64,000 nucleotides of DNA from Candidatus Vicinibacter affinis (GCA_016714365.1 JADJNH010000005.1:1340501-1404500); one strand, 5' to 3'; positions 29,827-38,889 are shown, numbered from the stretch's first letter. Made by a program: numbers and translations. The notes: generated by a model from the sequence alone, not told the origin.

Positions 29827-30480
29827 ATGTTCATGTTCCTTAGAAATTTAACGCTTTTATTTTTACTTTTCTTTGCTATTTCCTGTTCCAATGAAGTGGA
29901 GGTGGAAGGTCCTGAGGTCTGCTTTGAGCAGGAGGTTTTACCTATTCTTGTTTCAAATTGTACCCAAAGTGAATGCCATAATCCAATTGACAGGGAAAAG
30001 GATTTGGACTTAAGTAGTTTTAGTGATATTAAAAGTTTGGTCAAGACCGGAGATTACAATGCCAGTAAATTATTCTCTGTGATGGTCATTCCATTTGGAT
30101 CTGCACGAATGCCTCCATCACCCTATGATGCTTTGTCGGAGGAACAATTGAGAACAGTTGCCTTGTGGATAGAGCAAGGAGCAAAAAATAACTCCTGTAT
30201 GCCAACAGTATGTGATACGACAAATGTATTTTATTCAGGTACCATTGCACCCATGCTTAAATTTTATTGTACGGGATGTCACAGTGGTTCCAATCCTCAG
30301 GGAAATCTAGATTTGACGACTTATGCAAATGTGAAAGAGGTCGTGGATGATAATTCCTTGCTCGGTACTATTGAATGGAAGAACGGATTTAATAAAATGC
30401 CTAAAAACGGAAGCAAGTTAACAAATTGCAATATTCTGAAAATTAAAAAGTGGATTGCAGTTGGAGCACCGAATAATTAA
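29827..30480 (+). CDS. Dihaem c-type cytochrome lipoprotein
   Basis: About 217 residues. The start at 29827 gives a standard lipoprotein signal with lipobox FAISC. Two cytochrome c-like domains follow. The first has CTQSECH, a six-residue CX4CH haem motif, with a likely axial Met in ARMPPSP. The second has the canonical CTGCH, with FNKMPKNG as the likely Met site. The design resembles the short cytochromes of the planctomycete-type (PSCyt1) group. It probably carries electrons at the outer or inner membrane. It is 19 bases upstream of the DUF5777 barrel gene, so the two likely form an operon. Confidence 0.8.
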   Translation: MFMFLRNLTLLFLLFFAISCSNEVEVEGPEVCFEQEVLPILVSNCTQSECHNPIDREKDLDLSSFSDIKSLVKTGDYNASKLFSVMVIPFGSARMPPSPYDALSEEQLRTVALWIEQGAKNNSCMPTVCDTTNVFYSGTIAPMLKFYCTGCHSGSNPQGNLDLTTYANVKEVVDDNSLLGTIEWKNGFNKMPKNGSKLTNCNILKIKKWIAVGAPNN

Positions 30481-30499
30481 TTTAGCTACTATCAAGATC

Positions 30500-31387
30500 A
30501 TGAAAAATATACTTCTGATATTTCTATTTACTTTATCTGCAAAAGTTCTTTTTGCACAGGATACGGACTTGCTTGGAGAGTTGGGTGAAGATGATACAAA
30601 AACTTATGTGACCAATGCTTTTAAATCTCCCAGAGTGATCAGCTCACACAGCATGGAGATGTTACCGGTCGGTGCTTTGGACTTTAGAATTCTTCACAGG
30701 TTCGGTCAGTTGAATCAAGGTTTCGATGAGTTTTTTGGTTTGGACAATGCTACCATGAGGATGAGTTTTGATTATGGTATCACAAAAAATTTTACGGCTG
30801 GAATCGGAAGGTCTACTTTTAAAAAAGAGTTGGATGGATTTCTTAAGTACCGTATTATTCAACAATCAAAAGGACATCGTTCTTTCCCCATTTCAATCTT
30901 ATGGGCAAGTGGTATGATGTACAACGGCCTAAAAAATCCGTATCAGGAATCCACCACACAGGATAAGTTTTACAAGAGGGTTTCTTATTTTCATCAGTTG
31001 ATTATTGGCAGGAAATTTAGCGAATCGTTTAGCTTGCAAATCAGTCCTATGCTGATCCACCGAAATTTAGTGGATAATTTACTTGAGGAGAACAATACAC
31101 TGGCCATTAATCTGGGTGGTCGTTATAAAGTTACCAAACGCATCGCAGTGGTATGGGATTATACCTATGCATTCGGCCAATTTTTAACCACCTACCACAC
31201 TCAACCTTTGTCAATCGGTGTTGATATTGAAACTGGCGGTCACGTATTCCAGCTGCATTTCTCGAATGCCACCGGTATGAACGAACGTGCCTACATCAGT
31301 GAAAAAAATGGTGATTGGTTTAAGGGTGATATCCAGTTTGGCTTTAACCTCTCAAGGGTTTTCCAGGTTGCAAAGCAGAAAATTTAA
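30500..31387 (+). CDS. DUF5777 family outer-membrane beta-barrel protein
   Basis: Start at the ATG at 30500 (295 residues), which gives a clean signal peptide (MKNILLIFLF to LFAQ). The rest alternates aromatic and polar residues in many short strands and ends in a strand-like segment (FGFNLSRVFQVAKQKI). The signature KSPRVISSHSMEMLPVGALD matches DUF5777, a Bacteroidota barrel family usually found beside haem c lipoproteins, as here. Function unknown; an electron-transfer conduit with the cytochrome is possible (inference). Confidence 0.8.
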   Translation: MKNILLIFLFTLSAKVLFAQDTDLLGELGEDDTKTYVTNAFKSPRVISSHSMEMLPVGALDFRILHRFGQLNQGFDEFFGLDNATMRMSFDYGITKNFTAGIGRSTFKKELDGFLKYRIIQQSKGHRSFPISILWASGMMYNGLKNPYQESTTQDKFYKRVSYFHQLIIGRKFSESFSLQISPMLIHRNLVDNLLEENNTLAINLGGRYKVTKRIAVVWDYTYAFGQFLTTYHTQPLSIGVDIETGGHVFQLHFSNATGMNERAYISEKNGDWFKGDIQFGFNLSRVFQVAKQKI

Positions 31388-31400
31388 TTTGCAACCCACT

Positions 31401-31496
31401 CATTAACCCATTAGCTAATTATCACATTAGCTCATTAACTAATTATCACATTAACCCATTAGCTAATTATCACATTAGCTCATTAACTAATTAGCT
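31401..31496. repeat. Four 24-bp tandem repeats at a convergent gene junction
   Basis: Four 24-bp units (starting 31401, 31425, 31449 and 31473) alternate between two forms, so the true period is 48 bp. The form begins CATTAACCCATTAGC or CATTAGCTCATTAAC. The last unit reaches the perfect palindrome AATTAGCTAATT (31489-31500). It overlaps the stop codon of the DinB-like gene. There are no unique spacers, so this is not CRISPR. Confidence 0.9.
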
Positions 31497-31995
31497 AATT
31501 CTCCAAATCCATTTCCTTGTAAAATCCAAGGTCTTTGTTTTTAATGATTTTGCACAGCAGAGCAATTTGTCCGGTATGGTAAGAGAAATGCTCGATCACA
31601 TGGCTGATGACTTCATAGCCGGAAAGATCAAAGCATTGAATGTGAAAAATCTCATACAAATTTTCATCCTTTAACTGTGCAACAATCTCGGTGGCTTGTT
31701 GGGTAGTTTGTTCGAGAAGAGTTTGGAGATGTTCATGGGTGAATGGTCCGTTATTTGAAAATTCTTTACTCCGTTCTCTGACATCAATTTGCTTGCCCAA
31801 TCCTGCAATAATGTATTGTCTCATATTTCCGCACAAATGCAAGATCAGGTTTGCGGTGCTGTTAGTTGACGGATTTGGTTTCCAGGTCAGTTGCTCAGCT
31901 TCTAATTCATTTAGGCACTGCAGGATTCTTTTTTTGGATTCTGAATTGATGCGTTGATTGAATTCAGCTTTAATCAATGCGAGTATTGGTGACAA
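31495..31995 (-). CDS. DinB-like (DUF1572-type) protein
   Basis: I favour the TTG start at 31995 (167 residues): the longer frame to 32103 would overlap the Kazal gene by 86 bases with a sequence that has no place in the family, whereas LSPILALIKAEFNQR is where DinB/DUF1572 proteins begin. Typical features are LHLCGNMRQYI and HVIEHFSYHTGQIAL, whose histidines are likely metal ligands of the four-helix DinB fold. Members include thiol-dependent S-transferases with cofactors such as bacillithiol; here the reaction is unknown. Confidence 0.75.
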   Translation of the reverse strand: MSPILALIKAEFNQRINSESKKRILQCLNELEAEQLTWKPNPSTNSTANLILHLCGNMRQYIIAGLGKQIDVRERSKEFSNNGPFTHEHLQTLLEQTTQQATEIVAQLKDENLYEIFHIQCFDLSGYEVISHVIEHFSYHTGQIALLCKIIKNKDLGFYKEMDLEN

Positions 31996-32017
31996 AATAT
32001 TAATTTTTTTAAGATTA

Positions 32018-32257
32018 TCAATTGCACTTCCCTGATTTATAAATTTTAATTCCTGCGCATTCAGCACTGCATGCATTGGCGTAAGTTTTTTGATTGCAGC
32101 CACAGACCGGATTGTAATCCATGGTACAGATGCAATCCAACTTTGGGGATTCGGTACAATCTCCTTGAAGTGATCGGTTGGAAAAACAGCCTGTGCTGCA
32201 AATGAAAATTAAAAGTCCGTTTTTCCAGTTAATTTTTTCGATTGGTTTCAGTTTCAT
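32018..32257 (-). CDS. Kazal-type serine protease inhibitor lipoprotein
   Basis: 79 residues. The lipobox is ICSTGC (~19-24), so the mature protein is probably lipid-anchored. The rest is one Kazal domain with the pattern YNPVCGCNQKTYANACSAEC and a final YKSGKC; all six cysteines are in place (CTESPKLDCICTMDYNPVC...). Known Kazal domains inhibit serine proteases of the subtilisin or chymotrypsin type. It is 22 bases upstream of the DinB-like start on the same strand, so the two may be co-transcribed. It is divergent from the LamG gene, whose start is 60 bases away. Confidence 0.87.
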   Translation of the reverse strand: MKLKPIEKINWKNGLLIFICSTGCFSNRSLQGDCTESPKLDCICTMDYNPVCGCNQKTYANACSAECAGIKIYKSGKCN

Positions 32258-32316
32258 CTATTTGCAGGCAGTTGTTATAAATCAGCTAAATTTACACTTT
32301 AAAACAAATTTTACGT

Positions 32317-35300
32317 ATGCGTTATTTTACATCATTGATATTTTTGGTCATATTTTTTCAAAATGTGCTTGCTCAGGACAGTATAATCGTTCAGACCCTG
32401 ACCAGGGACAGTGCCGGACGCCGAGGGGTTTATGTGTTTCCGGAGGATGCGAATCAATCTTTTCGAAAAATTTTGATGGTGTATAACATGCGTTGTAAGG
32501 GCGCTCGTGTAGGGGTAAACAGCGTAGGTTGCGGCGAGTGGGATTACAGTTGCAATACTTTTATTACAGACAGCAGCAGGGTGGACAGTTCTTTAGCGAC
32601 CAACCCAAGTTATGTGATTTCAGGATTTAGCGGTACGCCTTTTGAATTTAGAACTCAACCGGTTTATACGTATTATCAGTATGTCCAGAAGGAAGCTCGT
32701 TTCACTGCTGCTTCCAATGAAAAAAAATATCCAAGTGGTGCAGGGGGACAACAGAAAAGCTTCAACGCTGCCGGAGGAACTTTTAGAGGGCAGTATTTAT
32801 TTACTGCTCAGGAACTCACAGGTTATGGCTTGAAGGCAGGTAATATTTCGGCAATTGAACTTGGAGTTCTTGCTCAGGGGGCCTCGCTTCCACATTTTAG
32901 AATACGCATGAAAGCCACCTTTGACAATGAGATTTCTTCAAATGACCCTCATACCGAAGGTTGGTCCGAAGTATATTACCGGGACAATGAGTTTAACACG
33001 ACCGGGACTAAAAGATTTCAATTTTATACGCCATTCAACTGGAACGGGACTTCAAATATCTTGGTGGATGTAAGTTTTTCTAAATTCAACAAGGCTGCAG
33101 AACCTGAATTCAGTTTTAATGAATTGACGGGAGACAGGCAAACAGTCGTTGCGCAACAGGCAGAACAAAGCCTTGTTTTTGATGGAGTAAGTGGACAAAC
33201 TCAGGGTGGAAAATTAAAACAGGTCAACAATGAAATTACCATCAGTTTCTGGTCTATTGGAACGGCCCATTATCAACCGGTCAACAACAGCATTCTTGAA
33301 GTCAATAATAAAGAAGACCAGAGAGAAATAAATATTCATCTGCCTTGGAGCAACGGAAGTATTTATTTTGATTGTGGAAATGAAAATGGATCCTACGACC
33401 GGATTGAAAAGGCTGCAGGGGTGAATGATTATGAGCGCCAGTGGGTACATTGGACTTTTACAAAAAATGCGGTCACCGGTATCATGAATATCTATCGCAA
33501 TGGAAGACTATGGTTGAGTGGAAGTGGAAAGACAAAACCCATTGATTGCGATGTTATGAAGTTGGGCGAAGCAGTTGCATCCAACAATACCTATTTCGGC
33601 AGAATAAGAGAGTTCAGCGTTTGGAATAAGGAATTAGATTCATTGACCATACAGGCCTGGAAGAATAAAACAATCAATGACCAACATCCTTTCTACAACA
33701 GCCTGTTGCTGTATTATTCCATGCAGGGAAGTGGCGGAAATCAGATTACTGATCAGTCACCCAATCCACAAGCGGCCGATCTGGCAGTGTCTCTGGAAAG
33801 ACATCAGGAAAGAGGAGATAAAATGGTAATGAATTTTATGAACTCCAGACTGAGGCCTAATATTAGCTTTATACAGGGTACTTATAGTGGATTTATAGTG
33901 GATGATATTACGGTTTTGGATTCCATCATCAATGGTCCAAGGAAGGTGCAAGCATATAAAATCCTCAACAACAATCTCATTCTGGATTCCACTTATTATT
34001 TGTACCAGGCAGGAGACCTGTTGGTATATCGCGAGGACGGCGAAGTTGCAGATGCAGTATATTTAGATCCGGATGGCGCATTGGCCATTACAAGCCTTAA
34101 ATATTATAGAAAAAGACCAGCCAAATATGAGCTGCTCTCATTAGTAACGCCCTACGGAAACAACCTGGATCTCGGAAAAGATGGAAAAACATTTGTGTTT
34201 GACGTGACCGATTTTACTCCTATTCTTAAAGGACGTAAATTTTTAAGTATGGAATTGGGAGGAGAGTTTCAGGAAGAGATTGATCTCAAGTTTGTTTTTA
34301 TCAAAGGAACACCGGAAAGAAAAGTTTTGGATGTTGCAAATGTGTGGCCATTTGATCGAGGTTACTTCAATGAAATATATGACAACACTAAATTCGAACC
34401 AAGAAAAGCCAGTCTGAGAACCGATGCAAAGTATTTCAACATTCGTTCTTCAGTAACAGGTCACGAACAAAACGGAGAATTTACATCTAAAAAACATTTT
34501 GTGAGTGTGAACGGCTCAGCGGCTAAAAAATTCCAGTTTGATGTTTGGAAAGAATGTGGCGCCAATCCAATTTATCCACAAGGCGGCACCTGGATCTTTG
34601 ACAGGGCAGGCTGGTGTCCGGGAGCACCTACAGAATTGTTTAGATTTGATTTAACGCCTTTTGCCACGCCGGGTGCAGATATGACCATAGATTATGGGAT
34701 CGAATTACCTGCGTTGTCACAGGCCAATTATCTGGTGTCTACGCAGCTGGTGTCTTATGGTCCTTATTCATTTAAAAACGATGCTTCTCTGGAGGAGATA
34801 AAAAGACCAAGCACCGGTAGAGTTGAATTTGATCGTTTGAATCCTTCCTGCAATTCCCCTTTAATTAAAGTTAGAAATTCCGGAGAGAACACATTAACAG
34901 CACTTACTATAAAATATGGTCGCAGAGGTGGTAGCCAACTGGTTTATCGTTGGACAGGTAGCATCAAAGCTTCAGAAGAAAAAGACATTGAGCTTCCCCT
35001 GGATGTAGATGGATTTTGGAATGCTGGCACAGATACGAGTTTAGTGTTTGAGGTTTTATTAAGTAGTCCAAATGATCAGAGTGATGAAAATTCGAAAAAC
35101 GATTATCTATCTGTTCCATATAAAAATGTAGACAAATATGGCAGCAACTTGCATTTGGAATTTAAAACCAACAATGTGGCGATTGACAACAACTATCGCA
35201 TTGTAAACAACAAGGGGCAAAATGTATTGACTAGAAATGGATTGGCTGCAAATGTTATTTACAGGGATGAATTGGCCTTGCCGGCAGGTTGTTACACTTT

Positions 35301-35745
35301 AATCGTAAATGATGTTGCAAATGATGGATTGTCCTTTTGGTTTTATCCTAACAATGGTTCTGGTTTTGCAAGATTGTCCAGAAAATTAACAAGTAATTAT
35401 GCGCCACTAAAAAATTTCAATCCGGATTTTGGTGCGGGATTTCAATATGATTTTGTGGTGGACCCGTTGCTGTCCGTGAACAATGCATGGCAACCTCAAC
35501 TACTGAGTATTACACCCAATCCTTCAATGGATGTTCTGCATGTTGATTTTCAGGATGAAAGCAGTGAGCAGGTTAACTTTCAGTTGTTGAATTTTAGCGG
35601 ACAATTGCTCAGACAGGAAAAGAGGGCTGGAGGAAGCGGAATAATATCGGTCCGTTGGGCCTTACATGAATTGCCGTCCGGAATTTACTTCGTAAAAATT
35701 ATTCAAAAGGACAAAATAGCAACACGTAAAATTATAAAGCAATAA
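32317..35745 (+). CDS. LamG/PNGase F-like T9SS-secreted protein
   Basis: 1,142 residues. Signal peptide (about 1-19, to VLAQ). The start of the mature protein has VGCGEWDYSCN (~70-80), a motif of the PNGase F-type N-terminal region. A LamG-type concanavalin-like domain follows (~285-450, ISFWSIGT to FSVWNKELDS). A second region (~700-800) has YPQGGTWIFDRAGWCPG, a motif I associate with the C-terminal domain of peptide-N-glycosidase F. The last ~80 residues (TPNPSMDV onward) form a type A T9SS domain. Removal of N-linked glycans from external glycoproteins is a plausible role, but I cannot confirm the catalytic acidic residues, so the activity is uncertain. Confidence 0.78.
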   Translation: MRYFTSLIFLVIFFQNVLAQDSIIVQTLTRDSAGRRGVYVFPEDANQSFRKILMVYNMRCKGARVGVNSVGCGEWDYSCNTFITDSSRVDSSLATNPSYVISGFSGTPFEFRTQPVYTYYQYVQKEARFTAASNEKKYPSGAGGQQKSFNAAGGTFRGQYLFTAQELTGYGLKAGNISAIELGVLAQGASLPHFRIRMKATFDNEISSNDPHTEGWSEVYYRDNEFNTTGTKRFQFYTPFNWNGTSNILVDVSFSKFNKAAEPEFSFNELTGDRQTVVAQQAEQSLVFDGVSGQTQGGKLKQVNNEITISFWSIGTAHYQPVNNSILEVNNKEDQREINIHLPWSNGSIYFDCGNENGSYDRIEKAAGVNDYERQWVHWTFTKNAVTGIMNIYRNGRLWLSGSGKTKPIDCDVMKLGEAVASNNTYFGRIREFSVWNKELDSLTIQAWKNKTINDQHPFYNSLLLYYSMQGSGGNQITDQSPNPQAADLAVSLERHQERGDKMVMNFMNSRLRPNISFIQGTYSGFIVDDITVLDSIINGPRKVQAYKILNNNLILDSTYYLYQAGDLLVYREDGEVADAVYLDPDGALAITSLKYYRKRPAKYELLSLVTPYGNNLDLGKDGKTFVFDVTDFTPILKGRKFLSMELGGEFQEEIDLKFVFIKGTPERKVLDVANVWPFDRGYFNEIYDNTKFEPRKASLRTDAKYFNIRSSVTGHEQNGEFTSKKHFVSVNGSAAKKFQFDVWKECGANPIYPQGGTWIFDRAGWCPGAPTELFRFDLTPFATPGADMTIDYGIELPALSQANYLVSTQLVSYGPYSFKNDASLEEIKRPSTGRVEFDRLNPSCNSPLIKVRNSGENTLTALTIKYGRRGGSQLVYRWTGSIKASEEKDIELPLDVDGFWNAGTDTSLVFEVLLSSPNDQSDENSKNDYLSVPYKNVDKYGSNLHLEFKTNNVAIDNNYRIVNNKGQNVLTRNGLAANVIYRDELALPAGCYTLIVNDVANDGLSFWFYPNNGSGFARLSRKLTSNYAPLKNFNPDFGAGFQYDFVVDPLLSVNNAWQPQLLSITPNPSMDVLHVDFQDESSEQVNFQLLNFSGQLLRQEKRAGGSGIISVRWALHELPSGIYFVKIIQKDKIATRKIIKQ

Positions 35746-35751
35746 AATGGA

Positions 35752-35773
35752 AAGTAAGCATGAATGCTTACTT
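35752..35773. terminator. Hairpin after the LamG gene
   Basis: A perfect 10-bp inverted repeat (AAGTAAGCAT at 35752-35761, ATGCTTACTT at 35764-35773) begins seven bases after the stop codon. There is no strong T-tract, so a terminator role is likely but not certain. Confidence 0.55.
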
Positions 35774-35884
35774 CAAGGTTGGTGTTAATTTTGGGTTTAT
35801 GTCTTGAATTTATCTGATGTTGGATTTTGGAGAGCTACCGGATTGTGAGATGGTTTGTCTCATAATTTAATTGGCGGATATAAT

Positions 35885-36556
35885 TTATTGTGGGCCATAA
35901 AAGGTGATCACATTTTCTCCAATGATAAAGGAACCTCCGGAGGAAATTTTATCAAGGCCAATTTGCTCGCCAATGTAATTCAAAACCTTTTTTCGTTGGG
36001 ACAAAGGCAGGCCAGTTCGTGCCGTCCATTGATCCGGTGTGGGGATATCTAAAATAACAAGTGCTTTTCCGCCGGCAAATTCCCACCACATGTCAAATCT
36101 TGCATCGCTGCTTTCATAATAAATCGTACCCCCTCTGCCCATATCCACATACAGCAGTTTTGGTTTGCCATCAGGAAGAATTCTCTCCATATTTTGTTTA
36201 TTGTATTTGGAGTTACGGTCAATTACATTTTTTATTTCTTTAATAAATTCTTTCGGCACATTCAGCCAATGAGCGATCTCATGAATTTTTTCTCCTTCCA
36301 GCAAATGTTTTCTGACCAAATCGCGTAAAAGTTCCGTCCGGGCTGCCTCAATTAACTGAGTTCTTGCATTTTCAAAATACTCCTGGGCCATTTTATGGCC
36401 TTCTTGTTCCGCCTTGTTCTTTAATTCTTTAGCAGCCTGAAGCTCTTCTACTGCTTCATTTCTGATCTTTTCAGCATTTGCATTGATGCTGTCAAGATTC
36501 TTGATGGCTTTTTTATATGCTTTCTCAATTTCTTTTGAAAAGTCTTCCTGATTCAT
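35885..36556 (-). CDS. Uncharacterised coiled-coil protein
   Basis: 223 residues with no recognised function. Residues ~5-75 are a strongly charged heptad-like coiled coil (Glu, Lys, Ala). Residues ~76-110 (LLEGEKIHEIAHWLNVPKEF) look like a helix-turn-helix. The C-terminal half is a compact alpha/beta domain with FDMWWEFAGGKALVILDIP, SQRKKVLNYIGEQ and GGSFIIGENVITFYG. No signal peptide or membrane segment. It sits alone between the LamG protein and the glycan locus, and is convergent with the LamG gene. A DNA-related role is possible from the middle segment, nothing more. Confidence 0.8.
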   Translation of the reverse strand: MNQEDFSKEIEKAYKKAIKNLDSINANAEKIRNEAVEELQAAKELKNKAEQEGHKMAQEYFENARTQLIEAARTELLRDLVRKHLLEGEKIHEIAHWLNVPKEFIKEIKNVIDRNSKYNKQNMERILPDGKPKLLYVDMGRGGTIYYESSDARFDMWWEFAGGKALVILDIPTPDQWTARTGLPLSQRKKVLNYIGEQIGLDKISSGGSFIIGENVITFYGPQ

Positions 36557-36955
36557 CTATTTGCGATTGTGTAAGATTTCTCTTGAATATAAAATGCGTG
36601 AACGAAAGAATTTAAATCATTCAAAGATCATACAATTTATTTCAATTTTCAAGTAAAGAAATCACTGCAATAAAATATTTATTTTCAAGCACAAATGCCA
36701 TTGTTACTTGTTCGGAATCATTTGAGATCGTAATCTATCTAGATAATTTGAATCAAATGAATATACATTATATTCAATGACCACACATCTGAGTTTCAAT
36801 ATTGTTTAAATTATGGTGGACCGATAACAATATCAAACGCTGTTCATTTTAATTAAAAAATTACTACAGCAAATTCAATTTATTAAATATTGAGCTCCAT
36901 TTCCAAATCGCAATGTCAAATTAATTAGATAATCAAAATATATTTTATTTATTTT
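36557..36955. other. AT-rich intergenic region
   Basis: About 400 bases between the 3' end of a membrane-protein gene and the start of the coiled-coil protein gene (both on the minus strand). I see no open frame of note and no clear promoter or RNA structure. Confidence 0.6.
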
Positions 36956-38821
36956 TTAATCCCATAAAAAAATACTTTGACTTTTGTAAGGAGAGTAAAT
37001 TTCTGCAGTAAGTGAAATAAATTCAACGGGCGTTTGTTCCTGATTCCAACAAAATGCTTTAAAAATGTCTTTATTGCGTTGTACTTTTTCAACCATATAC
37101 CAGAAGTTTATTTGAAAAAAGCCATCCTTTTCCCATCGGGTATTACTTAATTTTGATACTTTCCATCTATAGATTTTTCCTTTGTTTTCCATATGAGCGG
37201 CAAGCAAAATTTTAGATAAAGAGGTATCACTTTTACAATGCATTTGGGCTTTAAGTCTGATCCATTTATAATCCGCATTGTTGAGGTATTGATTAGGAAT
37301 TGAAATGGCCTCGCTGAATGAGTTTTGAGCATTCAAAATCTTAAATCGAGGCCTTGAAGAATCAGATAAATAATTCAAGTTCTCCGAAATATAAAGCAGT
37401 GGGCTTCCCAGATTGAAGGTCATTTCCTTGTAAACTTTTCCATGAAAATATTCCGGTAAAGTATCCTTGATCTCAGGATCATCTTCCGGCAGGAGTAATG
37501 ATCTTTGTTCAACCGAAGGAGGTTTTGTTTGACCAAAAGTGCTTAAATAATAATCCCTGGTTACATTGTTTCCTTCCATAATGCCATGGCGTATTTGCCA
37601 AATCTGGAAAACATTTAAAACCAATGAGGCGGTAAGAATGAAGCCCATAATTATTTTAAGCCAAAGTCGCCATCCACCGGATGCAGACAATAGAAATGAA
37701 AACCCCAAGGACCATAGTACATAATTCGGAATCATGGCTCTATGACCAAAGCTATCGGAATACCACCAACAAGTCCAACTAATAATGACATATATATTTA
37801 CGATACTAAAGATTCCAATACTCTTAAACCAGTCTTGGCAATTTTTAACCAAAAAATAAAATCCGATAATGAAAAATAAAGAAATAGGCGTATAAATAAA
37901 CAATCCTTTCCTAAAGCTAAAAAGACTTTCCAGTATATATGGTTGTTTAAAATCAAGGCATTGTCCTGGATTGTCTTGATAAGAGTCATAAATCCAACTT
38001 CCGGTCACAAGTTTCCAATATAACAACTGCAGAGATAATAGTAGAATAGATGGAATTATAGCCAGCGAGTATTTCAAAACCAAATTTGTATGTAACTTCG
38101 GCAAATCTTGTCTTTGGATTTTACTTATCCCATAAATGAGTGGTATTAAAAAACAGAAGATGTCTGAATTTCTAACTAGAGTGATCAGACTACATAAAAT
38201 TAAAATAAGAGATAAGTATCGAATCTTGAAGGAAATAAAATACGTCCTGGTTGCTAGTAAGAGCAAGCTATAATAAGTAAACAGGTAATTATGACTCATC
38301 AGGCCTTGAGCTGACATATGGCTATGAAAGAGGTAATTTGTTCCAAATACCAAAAATGTCATGCTTAGTAAAGCAATTTTGGCATTAACATAATAAAGAA
38401 GGAATTTGTGCAATGCCCAAATTCCAATTAATGTAATTAGAAGGCTCCATATTATAACAGACCATCGAAACCATGCATTAAAACCATCCTGCAAATCAGT
38501 ATCTGTAATTTTACTAAGAATATAACCTGCGAAAAATCCGGGTGAATAGGAAATTGCCAACCCCATTGGATATCGGATTACGCAATTGTCATTGTCTTTA
38601 ACTTTGTACACTTGATACAAAGCATCTTTACCGGTTACCTGCTTGTATATAAATTTTACTTTCCCAAAATCTCGCAATTGGATATCCTTTATCAAAAAAG
38701 TTGCCGGCAGGTAGAAATAATAACCAAAACTGTCAAATGCAATATCCGCCCTCTTGGTTGTGGAAGAAAAAGATATTATAAAAATTAATAGAATTAAATG
38801 GATACCATATTTCAATGTCAC
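36956..38821 (-). CDS. GT-C-like integral membrane protein (paralogue 1)
   Basis: 621 residues, apparently starting at GTG (38821). About ten to twelve transmembrane helices fill residues 1-440. The first external loop (DSFGYYFYLPATF) carries an aspartate in the position usual for GT-C glycosyltransferases of the ArnT/PMT type, and a later loop has CWWYSDSFGHR. A soluble C-terminal part of ~190 residues may be periplasmic. It is clearly related to the next gene upstream, with shared YYFYLPATF, GDGF/QDGFN, RxTN/RNSD and WW.SFG.R segments. It probably adds sugars from a lipid carrier (inference). Adjacent to a GT25 gene. Confidence 0.7.
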   Translation of the reverse strand: MTLKYGIHLILLIFIISFSSTTKRADIAFDSFGYYFYLPATFLIKDIQLRDFGKVKFIYKQVTGKDALYQVYKVKDNDNCVIRYPMGLAISYSPGFFAGYILSKITDTDLQDGFNAWFRWSVIIWSLLITLIGIWALHKFLLYYVNAKIALLSMTFLVFGTNYLFHSHMSAQGLMSHNYLFTYYSLLLLATRTYFISFKIRYLSLILILCSLITLVRNSDIFCFLIPLIYGISKIQRQDLPKLHTNLVLKYSLAIIPSILLLSLQLLYWKLVTGSWIYDSYQDNPGQCLDFKQPYILESLFSFRKGLFIYTPISLFFIIGFYFLVKNCQDWFKSIGIFSIVNIYVIISWTCWWYSDSFGHRAMIPNYVLWSLGFSFLLSASGGWRLWLKIIMGFILTASLVLNVFQIWQIRHGIMEGNNVTRDYYLSTFGQTKPPSVEQRSLLLPEDDPEIKDTLPEYFHGKVYKEMTFNLGSPLLYISENLNYLSDSSRPRFKILNAQNSFSEAISIPNQYLNNADYKWIRLKAQMHCKSDTSLSKILLAAHMENKGKIYRWKVSKLSNTRWEKDGFFQINFWYMVEKVQRNKDIFKAFCWNQEQTPVEFISLTAEIYSPYKSQSIFLWD

Positions 38822-38889
38822 AGGATAATTTTACAGCATGTTTGAGCCAAGTTAATCGTAATTTTTAACATTTAGGGAAATACTCAAAT

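Noticed and set aside
31401..31496. Short CRISPR array
   Set aside because: The four 24-bp units are directly adjacent with no spacers, and no cas genes are present.
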